Positions 20,403-29,269 of a DNA stretch of 64,000 nt are shown piece after piece. The notes below the pieces were generated by a model. The model was given only the letters and a program-made list of their open reading frames with translations, had not been told where the DNA came from and did not search any database. The first letter of the stretch is position 1; each line of letters starts with the position of its first letter. The DNA comes from Marinospirillum celere (lineage in GTDB: Bacteria; Pseudomonadota; Gammaproteobacteria; Pseudomonadales; Halomonadaceae), in contig NZ_FOLH01000003.1 of the NCBI RefSeq assembly GCF_900112235.1, positions 186,001-250,000 of the forward strand, in the 5' to 3' direction. A program made the position numbers and the translations under genes.

Positions 20403-21387
20403 CCAAGCCATGAGCGGCTTCTGGAGCGCGTGGATCACAATAATCACCCTGGGTGTTATTGCCTTCTGCTGGTGGCTCCTGTATGCAAACCGCAAAACTG
20501 ATAAAGCACCATCTGCGGATGGTACTGTTGAAACGACCGGCCATGCGGCCGATGGCATTGAAGAATATGACAACCCCCTGCCTCGCTGGTGGTTCATCAT
20601 GTTCGTCATCACCATCGTCTTTGGCCTGGTTTACCTGGCCCTTTATCCAGGACTAGGCAACTTCAAGGGTCTTTTGGGTTGGACTTCGCAAGGCCAGTGG
20701 GAAGATGAAATGGCACGTGCTGAAGAAGAGTTCGCGCCCATTTTCCAAGAGTTTGCTCAATTCAGTGTTGAAGAATTGGCACAAAACTCTGATGCCATGC
20801 GTGTTGCTGACCGCCTCTACCAAAACAACTGCGCTGTTTGTCACGGTTCGTCAGCCACAGGTGGCTACGGCTTCCCTGATCTGACCAACAACGACTGGAT
20901 GTATGGCGGCAACCCTGAGCACATTCGTTCCTCCATCATCTGGGGTCGCAGTGGCAACATGGTCGCCTACCAAAACATTCTGGGCACTCAGGGCATTGAC
21001 CAAATGACGCATTATGTCTTGTCCCTGTCAGGCCTGGATCATGATGCAGATAAGGCCGCTGCTGCTGAGCCTCAATATATGGCTCAGTGCGTTGCCTGTC
21101 ACGGTAATGATGGTCGTGGCAGTGCCGCTCAGGGCCTCTATGATATCGGTGCTCCTAACCTGACGAACAATGTCTGGCTATACCAACAGCCTGGACAGAG
21201 CGTTTATGATTCCGTGGCCCAGACACTTCGTCATGGTCGCAACGGTCATATGCCCGCTCAGGCAGGATATCTGGACTATGGTGTAGAGCTGCCCAGTGAT
21301 CTTCGTAGCAAAAGCCAGGAAGAATTGGCTGAACTGCTGCCCAAGGTACATCTGGTTACGGCCTACATCTATAGCTTGAACCAATAA
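20395..21387 (+). CDS. ccoP: cbb3-type cytochrome c oxidase subunit III (diheme cytochrome c)
   Basis: 330 residues from the ATG at 20395 (GGAG 10 bases upstream); the frame stays open upstream to 20236 but that part overlaps ccoQ and is not CcoP-like. Two N-terminal helices ('SAWITIITLGVIAFCWWLLY' and 'WWFIMFVITIVFGLVYLALYP') with the CcoP link 'EYDNPLPRWW' between them are followed by two cytochrome c domains with 'CAVCHG' and 'CVACHG'. It passes electrons from soluble cytochrome c to CcoO/CcoN. Last gene of the operon. Confidence 0.96.
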   Translation: MTSQAMSGFWSAWITIITLGVIAFCWWLLYANRKTDKAPSADGTVETTGHAADGIEEYDNPLPRWWFIMFVITIVFGLVYLALYPGLGNFKGLLGWTSQGQWEDEMARAEEEFAPIFQEFAQFSVEELAQNSDAMRVADRLYQNNCAVCHGSSATGGYGFPDLTNNDWMYGGNPEHIRSSIIWGRSGNMVAYQNILGTQGIDQMTHYVLSLSGLDHDADKAAAAEPQYMAQCVACHGNDGRGSAAQGLYDIGAPNLTNNVWLYQQPGQSVYDSVAQTLRHGRNGHMPAQAGYLDYGVELPSDLRSKSQEELAELLPKVHLVTAYIYSLNQ

Positions 21388-21406
21388 GCTTTATTGATAG
21401 TACCCA

Positions 21407-21436
21407 GGGATGCGGCTGAAAGCCGCATCCCTTTTA
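21407..21436 (+). terminator. Intrinsic terminator after ccoP
   Basis: An 11-bp perfect stem (GGGATGCGGCT at 21407-21417, its complement at 21421-21431) with a GAA loop and a following TTTT run. It separates ccoNOQP from the ccoGHIS transcript. Confidence 0.88.
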
Positions 21437-21559
21437 TATTCAAGTGGTTTACAGTGCTTTTTAGAATGACTCGTCCAAAAAACTATCATTCTTAAAATCA
21501 TCGCCCCACCAACAAAAAATACGACTAGCCGTTTTCCATCTCTGCTTGGTGACCTGCAC

Positions 21560-23005
21560 ATGAGTGACAAAATACCCACCCAAGATATTACCCCCAAGGA
21601 TGCTGCCCAAAACCGTAAGTCACCAACAACGGGTGGCCCTCAGGGTGACCTTTACGCCAAGCGGCAACACATCTATGTCAAACTGGTCAAAGGCTTTTTT
21701 CAAAAACTGCGTACCGGAACCAACTGGCTGCTGATGCTCGGCTTTTTTCTGGTTCCCTTTATTTCCTGGGGTGATCGCCAGGCTGTTTTCTTTGACATTC
21801 CCTCGCGGCAGTTTCATATTTTTGGAACGACCTTTTTCCCTCAGGACTTTATGCTACTGGCCTGGCTATTAATCATCCTGGCCTTTGTTCTCTTCTTTGT
21901 AACTAATTTTGCGGGTCGCGTCTGGTGTGGTTACACCTGCCCTCAATCGGTATGGACCTGGCTCTATATCTGGGTAGAAGAAAAAACAGAAGGCCCACCC
22001 AATAAGCGTAAAAAATTGGATAAGCAGCCTTGGGGAGGCGAGAAGGTTGTCCGCAAAACCCTTAAGCATTTCATCTGGCTGATCATTGCTTTGGCAACGG
22101 CCGCTGCTTTCGTTGGTTACTTTTCTCCGATTCGAGAGCTCTTACCCCGTTTCTTCAGTTTTGACCTGGGACCCTGGGAGCTTTTCTGGATAGGTTTCTT
22201 TACTTTCTTTACCTACTTGTTTGCCGGTTGGCTGCGTGAGCAGGTATGTATTTATATGTGTCCCTATGCTCGCTTTCAAGGCGTCATGTTTGATCAGGAT
22301 ACCCTAATTGTCTCCTATGACCCTTCCCGCGGCGAACCCCGTGGGCCACGCAAGAAATCCGCTTCCCTTCAGGAAACAGGATTGGGCCATTGTATTGACT
22401 GTGACCTTTGTGTACAGGTCTGCCCTGTGGGTATCGACATACGCAATGGCCTCCAATATGAATGTATTACCTGTGCCGCTTGTATTGATGTTTGTGACCA
22501 GGTCATGGACAAAATGGAGTACCCTAGGGGTTTGATTCGCTACACCACTGAAGAAGAACTCAATGGCCGTAAAACCCGAATTCTCAGACCCCGGTTAATT
22601 GGTTACTTTACAGTACTGATGGTGATGATTATTGCTTTCAGTTGGGCTCTCTCTAATCGTGTTCCCCTGGAAATGGATATTCAGCGGGACAGAAATCAGC
22701 TGTTCCGGATGACATCTGACGGTCTGGTTGAAAATAGCTACCGTTTAGGTATCACCAATATGACCCAAGCTGAGCAAACCTATCAATTACGCCTGGAAGG
22801 GGCAGAAACACTGCAACTGCAGGGCGCAGAACGCTATACGCTTGCCGCGGGTGAAAGTCGCCAGTTTTCGATTCGGGTTCAGGCTGATCCTCAAGCACTT
22901 CCTGAAGCCCCTGCAATCAATATAGAATTCCACTTAGAGTCTGAAGAAGATGCCCGCTTAGGCGCTTCCAGAGAATCCCGCTTTATACTGAGGTCCATTC
23001 GTTAA
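21560..23005 (+). CDS. ccoG: cbb3 oxidase assembly iron-sulfur protein CcoG/RdxA/FixG
   Basis: A 481-residue inner-membrane protein with several helices and ferredoxin-like cysteine clusters: 'CGYTCPQSVWTW', 'CIDCDLCVQVCPVGIDIRNG' and 'CITCAACIDVCDQVMDKM'. A C-terminal Ig-like domain follows the last helix, as usual. CcoG reduces copper during cbb3 assembly in studied bacteria. The ATG at 21560 has no strong Shine-Dalgarno. First of the ccoGHIS group. Confidence 0.95.
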   Translation: MSDKIPTQDITPKDAAQNRKSPTTGGPQGDLYAKRQHIYVKLVKGFFQKLRTGTNWLLMLGFFLVPFISWGDRQAVFFDIPSRQFHIFGTTFFPQDFMLLAWLLIILAFVLFFVTNFAGRVWCGYTCPQSVWTWLYIWVEEKTEGPPNKRKKLDKQPWGGEKVVRKTLKHFIWLIIALATAAAFVGYFSPIRELLPRFFSFDLGPWELFWIGFFTFFTYLFAGWLREQVCIYMCPYARFQGVMFDQDTLIVSYDPSRGEPRGPRKKSASLQETGLGHCIDCDLCVQVCPVGIDIRNGLQYECITCAACIDVCDQVMDKMEYPRGLIRYTTEEELNGRKTRILRPRLIGYFTVLMVMIIAFSWALSNRVPLEMDIQRDRNQLFRMTSDGLVENSYRLGITNMTQAEQTYQLRLEGAETLQLQGAERYTLAAGESRQFSIRVQADPQALPEAPAINIEFHLESEEDARLGASRESRFILRSIR

Positions 23006-23511
23006 TGAATCCTACAAACACTGAAAAAAACCCCTGGTACAAGGAACCCATTTGCTGGTTAGCTTTCTCACCTGCAATTGCGGGGGTCATCGTTGGCTTG
23101 ACCCTGCTAACCATAGGAATCAACAATTACGATGGCCCGGTTCATGAAGATTATTACAAGGAAGGACGCGCCATCAACCAGTCCTTTGAAAGGGATCAGT
23201 ACGCGCGTGACCTGGATCTTCAGGCTTCTTTGCGTTTTACCCGTGACCAACTGCAAATGGATCTTTCCGGTCAGCTGGAATCCTTTCCCGACCAGTTAGT
23301 GGTTTTGATGGAAAACCCCACTCGCTCAGCTTTGGATTTTTCCATTGTTGTCCAGCATCTACAGGGTGGCCGTTACCTTGGTAATTTACCCCGTCAACCT
23401 GAGCATGACTGGGATATCAAACTCTACGGCAGTGAACGCGAATGGCGGCTTTATGCACGCGCCAGCTTTCCAGCTTCAAATGCCATTGAATTAAGGCCCA
23501 GTCAACGCTGA
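23005..23511 (+). CDS. ccoH: FixH/CcoH family protein
   Basis: A 168-residue protein with one N-terminal helix ('CWLAFSPAIAGVIVGLTLLTIG') and a periplasmic domain with the FixH-typical 'HEDYYKEGRAINQSFERD'. CcoH stabilises the cbb3 oxidase or its assembly complex. It overlaps the ccoG stop by one base (TAATG). Confidence 0.88.
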   Translation: MNPTNTEKNPWYKEPICWLAFSPAIAGVIVGLTLLTIGINNYDGPVHEDYYKEGRAINQSFERDQYARDLDLQASLRFTRDQLQMDLSGQLESFPDQLVVLMENPTRSALDFSIVVQHLQGGRYLGNLPRQPEHDWDIKLYGSEREWRLYARASFPASNAIELRPSQR

Positions 23512-23524
23512 GTTAGAGTAAATA

Positions 23525-26005
23525 ATGAATCAAGAAGCCTGCTTTCACTGCGGCGAACCTATTCCGGAAGCCAGTCCTTATCAGGTCAACATCAGCGGCG
23601 AAACCAAGCGTCTCTGTTGTCCTGGCTGTGAGGCTGTTTCTCATGCCATTATTCATGGTGGGCTGGAAAGCTATTATAAGTTTCGTACAGAACTGCCTCA
23701 GCGGCCTGAACTCAGCGACGATGAAATTGCCGAGCTGCAGGTTTATGACAGCCCTGAGCTCTTACAGGAATTTGTTCATCAGCCTGAAGAGGGCATGGCT
23801 GAAACCACCTTGGCAATCGACGGCATTACCTGTGCTGCCTGCGCCTGGTTGATTGAGCACCAAATCAATAATGTGGAAGGTGTTGAATACACAGGTGTCA
23901 ATCTGAGCGCACAAAGAGCAACCCTGCGCTGGAATATTAACAAGACCCCTTTCAGCAAGCTGTTGGCAGAATTCAAATCCATCGGCTATACCGCTTTGCC
24001 TTGGCGAGCCGATGAAGAGCAACAAAAGCTGCAACGCGAAAACAAAACGGCTATCCGTCGACTTATCGTTGCTGCTATCGGCTCCATGCAGGCGATGATG
24101 TTTGGTATTGCCCTGGAAGCTGGCATGCTGGAAAGCTACATGGAGCGTGAGTTTGTTCTCCTATTCATGTGGATGTCTTTCCTGGTCACCACCCCTGTTG
24201 TTCTCTACTCCGCCTGGCCTTTCTTTACCAATGCCCTGGCTGCTCTCAGCCGCAAACAGCTGAATATGGATGTGCCTGTGTCTTTGGCAATCGGCCTGGG
24301 CTATGCGGCGAGTGTTTGGGCTCTGGTTTTTGAAGTCGGTGAGTTACACTTCTATGCCATTGCCATGTTTGCATTTTTCTTACTCTTTGGTCGTTATATT
24401 GAAATGCGCACTCGTCACCGTATTGGTAGCGGCGGTAATGCGCTTCATGACCTAATTCCTCAAGCGGCCTTGCTGCTGGATGATCAGGATGAATCCCAGT
24501 ATGTGCCCAGTCGTCAACTCAGGCCTGGAGATCGTATTCTGATTAAACCCGGCCACAGCTTTCCGGTTGACGGCGTCATTGTCAGCGGTCATTCCAGTGT
24601 TAATGAAGCTACTATGACGGGTGAATACCTGCCCGTTTCCTGTCATCCAGGACACCAGGTGCTTGCAGGAACTCAAAATATCGACAGCCCCCTGGTTGTA
24701 GAAGTCCAAAAAATTGGCCATGAAGTGCGCTTGGCCAGTATTGCCCGGCTTAGTGAGCGAGCTCAGGCTGAGAAACCGCGGATTGCCACCCTGGCCAATA
24801 TTGTTTCCCAATACTTTGTTGCAGCCATTCTGCTCATTTCTCTCACAGTCTTTACTGTCTGGTGGTTTATTGACCCCAGCCAAGCCTTTTGGATTACCCT
24901 TTCGGTTCTGGTTGTCACCTGCCCCTGTGCATTGGCCCTGGCCACCCCAACAGCCCTGGCCGTTGCCAATGCCACTCTGGGCCGCCAGGGTGTGCTCATC
25001 ACGCGCGGACACGTTCTCGAAGGTCTGGCTAAAGCCAATCACATCATCTTCGACAAAACGGGAACCCTTACTGAAGGTCGCTTGGAGCTGAAGGAGATTC
25101 GCTGGTTAGCTGCAACAGATGATCCTCGTCGACCTCAGGCAGCGGCTCTGGCTGCTGCACTGGAAGCTCATTCAGAACACCCCATTGCAAGGGCTTTTGC
25201 CGAAAGCCAGGACCAAGAAATACAGGCCAAGGATCTACAAACCCTTACCGGGCAAGGTCTGGAAGGTAAAATTGACGAGCAGCTTTACCGTATAGGGCGA
25301 GCAGATTTCGCTTCTCCAGCCAGTCAACTGGAACCACCCCTGGAAGAAGGCCAATGGCTACTGCTGGCTGATGAAACTCAACCTCTCTGCTGGTTCAGGC
25401 TCAGTGATCAGTTACGCCCTGATGCTCAGCAAATGCTCAGTGAACTAAAAGACCTGGGTATGCAGGTTGAGCTGCTTTCCGGTGACCAGGAAGGTTCAGT
25501 CGCCAGCATTGCCAGTGAACTGGGAATTCACAACTATATTTCCAGTGCCACCCCCGAAAAGAAACTGGAGCGTATTCATCAACTCCAGGCTGAAGGCAAA
25601 CAGGTCATCATGGTTGGTGATGGTGTCAATGATGTTCCTGTACTAGCGGGTGCTCAGGTTTCCATTGCCATGGGCGATGCTACCGATCTGGCTAAAACCA
25701 CAGCGGATACTCTCCTTTTGTCCAGCCGGTTACAGCGTATTCCCCAGGCAGTACATAAAGCCAGGATGACGCGCATCACTATTGCCCAAAACCTGAGTAT
25801 TTCACTAGGCTACAATCTAATGGCTCTTCCTGCTGCTGCCATGGGCCTGATTCCACCCTGGCTGGCTGCACTGGGCATGACCACCAGCTCACTTGTGGTG
25901 GTATTCAACGCGCTCAGGCTTAGAGACAAGGCCAATGAGCAACGCTTAAGTGAAGTCAGTCCAGAAAACTTCGCACCTTCATCATCTCAGGAGGTAAAAG
26001 CATGA
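23525..26005 (+). CDS. ccoI: Copper-translocating P-type ATPase for cbb3 assembly (CcoI/FixI)
   Basis: An 826-residue P1B-type ATPase. The N-terminus has CFHCGEP and 'CCPGCEAV' clusters and a heavy-metal domain 'GITCAACAWLIEHQ'. The membrane metal site is 'VTCPCALALATPTAL' (CPC), the phosphorylation site 'IIFDKTGTLTEGRL', the phosphatase motif 'EATMTGEYLPV' and the hinge 'MVGDGVNDVPVLAGA'. It supplies copper to the oxidase by export across the inner membrane. It follows ccoH by 13 bases and overlaps ccoS by 4 (ATGA). Confidence 0.95.
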   Translation: MNQEACFHCGEPIPEASPYQVNISGETKRLCCPGCEAVSHAIIHGGLESYYKFRTELPQRPELSDDEIAELQVYDSPELLQEFVHQPEEGMAETTLAIDGITCAACAWLIEHQINNVEGVEYTGVNLSAQRATLRWNINKTPFSKLLAEFKSIGYTALPWRADEEQQKLQRENKTAIRRLIVAAIGSMQAMMFGIALEAGMLESYMEREFVLLFMWMSFLVTTPVVLYSAWPFFTNALAALSRKQLNMDVPVSLAIGLGYAASVWALVFEVGELHFYAIAMFAFFLLFGRYIEMRTRHRIGSGGNALHDLIPQAALLLDDQDESQYVPSRQLRPGDRILIKPGHSFPVDGVIVSGHSSVNEATMTGEYLPVSCHPGHQVLAGTQNIDSPLVVEVQKIGHEVRLASIARLSERAQAEKPRIATLANIVSQYFVAAILLISLTVFTVWWFIDPSQAFWITLSVLVVTCPCALALATPTALAVANATLGRQGVLITRGHVLEGLAKANHIIFDKTGTLTEGRLELKEIRWLAATDDPRRPQAAALAAALEAHSEHPIARAFAESQDQEIQAKDLQTLTGQGLEGKIDEQLYRIGRADFASPASQLEPPLEEGQWLLLADETQPLCWFRLSDQLRPDAQQMLSELKDLGMQVELLSGDQEGSVASIASELGIHNYISSATPEKKLERIHQLQAEGKQVIMVGDGVNDVPVLAGAQVSIAMGDATDLAKTTADTLLLSSRLQRIPQAVHKARMTRITIAQNLSISLGYNLMALPAAAMGLIPPWLAALGMTTSSLVVVFNALRLRDKANEQRLSEVSPENFAPSSSQEVKA

Positions 26006-26238
26006 ATATTCTTTTTCTGCTGATCCCTCTTTCGCTAGTGCTGCTTAGCCTGGCTATCTGGGCTTTTTTCTGGGCTGTAAAGAATGATCAGTTTGAGGAT
26101 TTGGAAGGCCCTGCCTATTCAATCCTTTTTGATGATGAAGATGACATTAAAAAACCCACAGAAGAAGCAATAACCGAGAAAGCTGAAGAAACTGAAGAGG
26201 CCAAAGCACCAAGCAAGGATGACAAGGATTCTCAATGA
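26002..26238 (+). CDS. ccoS: cbb3-type oxidase assembly protein CcoS
   Basis: 78 residues: one helix ('LFLLIPLSLVLLSLAIWAFFWAV') followed by the family pattern 'KNDQFEDLEGPAYSILFDDED' and an acidic, low-complexity tail. CcoS is required for cofactor insertion into cbb3 oxidase. Overlaps both neighbours by 4 bases. Confidence 0.9.
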   Translation: MNILFLLIPLSLVLLSLAIWAFFWAVKNDQFEDLEGPAYSILFDDEDDIKKPTEEAITEKAEETEEAKAPSKDDKDSQ

Positions 26239-26936
26239 ATGAATTCCTGGCCGCGGGACTGGTCACCGCTCTGGTCGCCGGCTTTCTGGGGGGTGGCCAC
26301 TGTATCGGTATGTGTGGTGGCATCGTTAGCGCACTAACCTTCGCTTTGCCGCCCAGCCGTAGACATCCAGCCAGAATTGCCTCCCTGATGCTGATGTATA
26401 ACCTGGGCCGAATCAGCAGCTACACCCTGGCAGGTACCCTGGTAGGCGGCTTGGGGCAGCTTCTGGTCAGTAATCTGCAGGAAGTGGCCAGAATTTTAAG
26501 CTGGCTGGCAGTAATCATGCTGATCTTAATGGCCTGTTATCTGGGGCGCTGGTGGCAGGGGTTAATTCGTGTTGAAGCACTGGGCCAGCATTTATGGCGC
26601 TACCTTGAACCTCTGGGTCGACGCTTAATGCCAGTGACTCACCCTGGGCAGGCACTGCTCATTGGTTTGATCTGGGGGTGGTTACCCTGTGGCCTGGTTT
26701 ACTCCATGCTGATCCTGGCGCTAAGTAGCGGCAGTGCCTTGCAGGGTGCACTTTTATTACTGGTTTTTGGTCTGGGAACCTTACCCACCCTACTTTTGAC
26801 CGGTGCCCTGGCTCGCCAAGTAACCAGTTTTTTCAGGCAGCCTCTGTGGCGCCAGGCATCGGCCTTGCTCCTGCTAGCCTTTGCTTTCTGGCAGGCCATG
26901 CCACTGCTCGGTTTCGCCCGAGAACTACCTTTTTAA
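26235..26936 (+). CDS. TauE/SafE (DsbD_2-like) membrane protein of the cbb3 assembly cluster
   Basis: A 233-residue protein with about six helices. Near the N-terminus 'GGGHCIGMCGGIVSALTFAL' carries a His/Cys/Met motif inside a membrane segment, followed by 'YNLGRISSYTLAGTLVGGLG' and 'GWLPCGLVYSMLILAL' with a second conserved cysteine. The annotated family name (sulfite exporter) is unlikely to describe it here; the constant position after ccoS and the Cys/Met residues fit copper or thiol-redox handling, which is inference. Translationally coupled to ccoS. Confidence 0.82.
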   Translation: MNEFLAAGLVTALVAGFLGGGHCIGMCGGIVSALTFALPPSRRHPARIASLMLMYNLGRISSYTLAGTLVGGLGQLLVSNLQEVARILSWLAVIMLILMACYLGRWWQGLIRVEALGQHLWRYLEPLGRRLMPVTHPGQALLIGLIWGWLPCGLVYSMLILALSSGSALQGALLLLVFGLGTLPTLLLTGALARQVTSFFRQPLWRQASALLLLAFAFWQAMPLLGFARELPF

Positions 26937-26948
26937 AAGAGAATCCTT

Positions 26949-28346
26949 ATGAGCCAAGTAGATTTCAAAAATTTTGAATGGAACCCCGAGCTGATTGAGC
27001 GCTATAACCTGGCTGGTCCTCGCTATACCTCCTATCCCACAGCACCCCAGTTTACTGATGCTTTTGGTTCTGATGACTTTCAAGCCGCCCTGGCAGCCAG
27101 TAATGCCAGCCAGGCTCCTTTATCACTCTATTTCCACATTCCTTTTTGCGCCAAAATCTGTTTCTACTGTGGCTGCAACAAGATAGCCACAGGCGACACT
27201 TCGCGCTGTGCGCCCTACCTGGAACGGGTTTATCAGGAAATGGATCTGGTTCAGCAGCAGCTGGATTCCTCGCGCCCGGTCAACCAACTGCATTGGGGCG
27301 GCGGTACACCCACCTTCCTTTCGCATCAGCAGATGCGTGAGCTCATGGCTGAAACCGGCAAGCGTTTTCAACTGCGCACTGATGATCAGGGTGATTACTC
27401 GATTGAAATCGACCCCCGCGAGATTCAACCCGACACCCTGCCCCTACTCAGAGAGCTGGGCTTTAATCGGATGAGCTTTGGTGTTCAGGACCTGAATCCC
27501 AAGGTCCAGGAAGCCGTTAACCGGGTTCAACCTCGTGCCTTGACTGAAGATGCCTTGCACCAGGCTAAAGAGCTGGGTTTTCGCTCTTTGAATCTGGATT
27601 TGATTTATGGCCTGCCCCATCAAACTCCGGAGACCTTTGCGGCCACCCTGGAGGAAATCATCGAAATGAATCCAGACCGCCTGTCTGTATTCAACTATGC
27701 CCACCTTCCTGAGCGCTTCAAACCGCAACGTCGTATCAAGGCAGAAGACTTGCCCAGCCCTGAACAGAAATTGATTATTCTGGAAGAGAGCATTTCCCGC
27801 TTAGTTGATGCTGGCTATGTTTATATAGGCATGGATCACTTTGCCAAGCCTGATGATAGTCTGGCCATTGCCCAGCGCGAGGGGCGTATGCACCGCAACT
27901 TCCAGGGTTACACCACCCACTCAGATTGCGACCTCATTTCCATGGGGGCTTCTTCGATTAGCCAGGTCGGGCCAACCTACGCCCAAAACCATCACGATAC
28001 CGAAGGCTACGAAAGTGCCATCCGGGAAGGGCGTTTTTCAACCCTTAGGGGGCTTAAACTAAGCCAGGATGATCTTTTACGGCGTGCTGTTATTAATCAG
28101 CTGATCTGTCATTTTGAAATCGATGGCGATGCCTTTGCTCAGGAGCACGGCATTCAGTTCGGCAGCTACTTTGCTAATGAATTGGAAGCCCTGGCTCAGC
28201 ACGAAAAAGATGGCCTTTTACAGCGTAAGGGTAATCACCTGATCGTCAACCCTGCTGGGCGCCTTTTAATCCGCAGCATCTGCATGGTTTTTGATGCCTA
28301 TTTGGATCAGCAGGGGTTGGGTAAAGCCTTCTCTCGGATTATTTAA
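26949..28346 (+). CDS. hemN: Oxygen-independent coproporphyrinogen III oxidase
   Basis: A 465-residue radical-SAM enzyme of heme synthesis, converting coproporphyrinogen III to protoporphyrinogen IX without oxygen. The iron-sulfur site is 'FCAKICFYCGCNK' (C-x3-C-x2-C), with 'RYTSYPTAPQF' and 'HWGGGTPTFL' as expected. Length matches true HemN rather than the shorter HemW. It follows the SafE gene by 12 bases and is probably co-transcribed with the ccoG group. Confidence 0.96.
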   Translation: MSQVDFKNFEWNPELIERYNLAGPRYTSYPTAPQFTDAFGSDDFQAALAASNASQAPLSLYFHIPFCAKICFYCGCNKIATGDTSRCAPYLERVYQEMDLVQQQLDSSRPVNQLHWGGGTPTFLSHQQMRELMAETGKRFQLRTDDQGDYSIEIDPREIQPDTLPLLRELGFNRMSFGVQDLNPKVQEAVNRVQPRALTEDALHQAKELGFRSLNLDLIYGLPHQTPETFAATLEEIIEMNPDRLSVFNYAHLPERFKPQRRIKAEDLPSPEQKLIILEESISRLVDAGYVYIGMDHFAKPDDSLAIAQREGRMHRNFQGYTTHSDCDLISMGASSISQVGPTYAQNHHDTEGYESAIREGRFSTLRGLKLSQDDLLRRAVINQLICHFEIDGDAFAQEHGIQFGSYFANELEALAQHEKDGLLQRKGNHLIVNPAGRLLIRSICMVFDAYLDQQGLGKAFSRII

Positions 28347-28361
28347 TAAAGTGTTCAAACA

Positions 28362-28390
28362 TTGCCTTGGATCACCTCTCATGGTACAAG
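28362..28390 (+). promoter_or_regulatory. Candidate promoter of the fnr/anr gene
   Basis: TTGCCT (28362-28367), 17 bases, TACAAG (28385-28390); each hexamer matches 4 of 6. The predicted start falls inside the FNR-type box at 28394-28407. Confidence 0.4.
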
Positions 28391-28393
28391 TAG

Positions 28394-28407
28394 TTGAGTT
28401 GAATCAA
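28394..28407. promoter_or_regulatory. FNR/Anr-type box in the fnr/anr leader
   Basis: TTGAG-TTGA-ATCAA matches TTGAT-N4-ATCAA at 9 of 10. Its centre is only 36 bases before the fnr ATG, too close for an activator of that gene, so autorepression is the natural reading. Confidence 0.6.
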
Positions 28408-28436
28408 GCTTGCTAGAGAATAGAGGGAGTGAAATT

Positions 28437-29213
28437 ATGTCCAGCCAAGCACAAAAGGGAGCCTGTCTGAGCCTGGGAAAAGAAACCCGCTGTATGACCT
28501 GCAGCCTCAGCTCCCTATGCCTGCCACTGTCACTCAATTTGGAAGATATTGACCAGTTGGATCGCATTATCAAACGTCGCCAACCCCTGAAAAAAGGTGA
28601 TCACCTCTTCCGCCAGGGCGACAACTTTGATTCGGTTTATGCAGTACGTTCCGGCAGCCTGAAAAACTACATCATGACCAATGATGGTGAAGAGCAGATC
28701 ACCAACTTTCACCTACCCAGCGAACTGGTTGGCCTGGATGGTGTGGACTGCTCCAGCTACCCGGTTTCCTCCAAGGCGCTGGAAACCACCACGGTTTGCG
28801 AAATCCCCTATTCACGCCTGCAAAATCTGGCTCAAGAGCTTCCTGATCTGCGCAACCAGATTTTCAGTAGCATGAGTAAGGAAATCCGTGATGACAAACA
28901 GATGATGCTGCTCTTGTCCAAGAAAAATGCTGAAGAACGAATTGCCACCTTCCTGGCTAATCTGTCATCACGCTTCAAGCGTCGGGGCTATTCTGCCTAT
29001 ACTTTCAGATTACCCATGTCACGCAATGAAATAGGTAACTACCTGGGCCTGGCAGTAGAAACCGTCAGTCGCGTATTTACGCGCTTTCAAACCCTGCAAC
29101 TCATAGCTGTTAATGGCAAGGAAGTGCATATTACTGATCGACAGCAACTGCAGCAGGTTGCGGGTGTGACAGAATGTGAAATCGAGCAGCCCAGTAAGCT
29201 CATCGCCTCCTAA
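28437..29213 (+). CDS. fnr: FNR/Anr-type oxygen-sensing transcription regulator
   Basis: 258 residues of the CRP/FNR superfamily. The 4Fe-4S ligands are all present: C19, C22 and C28 ('CMTCSLSSLC') and C121 ('VCEIPY'), at almost the E. coli positions, so the protein should sense oxygen. The cyclic-nucleotide-fold core spans about 35-150, followed by the long dimer helix and a helix-turn-helix ('SRNEIGNYLGLAVETVSRVFTRF') with the E..SR residues that read TTGAT half sites. GAGGGAG precedes the ATG by 7 bases. Also called anr in pseudomonads, where hemN lies just upstream in the same way. Confidence 0.95.
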   Translation: MSSQAQKGACLSLGKETRCMTCSLSSLCLPLSLNLEDIDQLDRIIKRRQPLKKGDHLFRQGDNFDSVYAVRSGSLKNYIMTNDGEEQITNFHLPSELVGLDGVDCSSYPVSSKALETTTVCEIPYSRLQNLAQELPDLRNQIFSSMSKEIRDDKQMMLLLSKKNAEERIATFLANLSSRFKRRGYSAYTFRLPMSRNEIGNYLGLAVETVSRVFTRFQTLQLIAVNGKEVHITDRQQLQQVAGVTECEIEQPSKLIAS

Positions 29214-29269
29214 ACGTGGCTGATATATCGCTGGACTCAAGACTCTGTATGTAAAAGGAGGAACTCAAG

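Noticed and set aside
24452-25042. 196-codon open frame antisense to ccoI
   Set aside because: It is a shadow of a long, well-conserved gene; no ribosome site and low-complexity composition.
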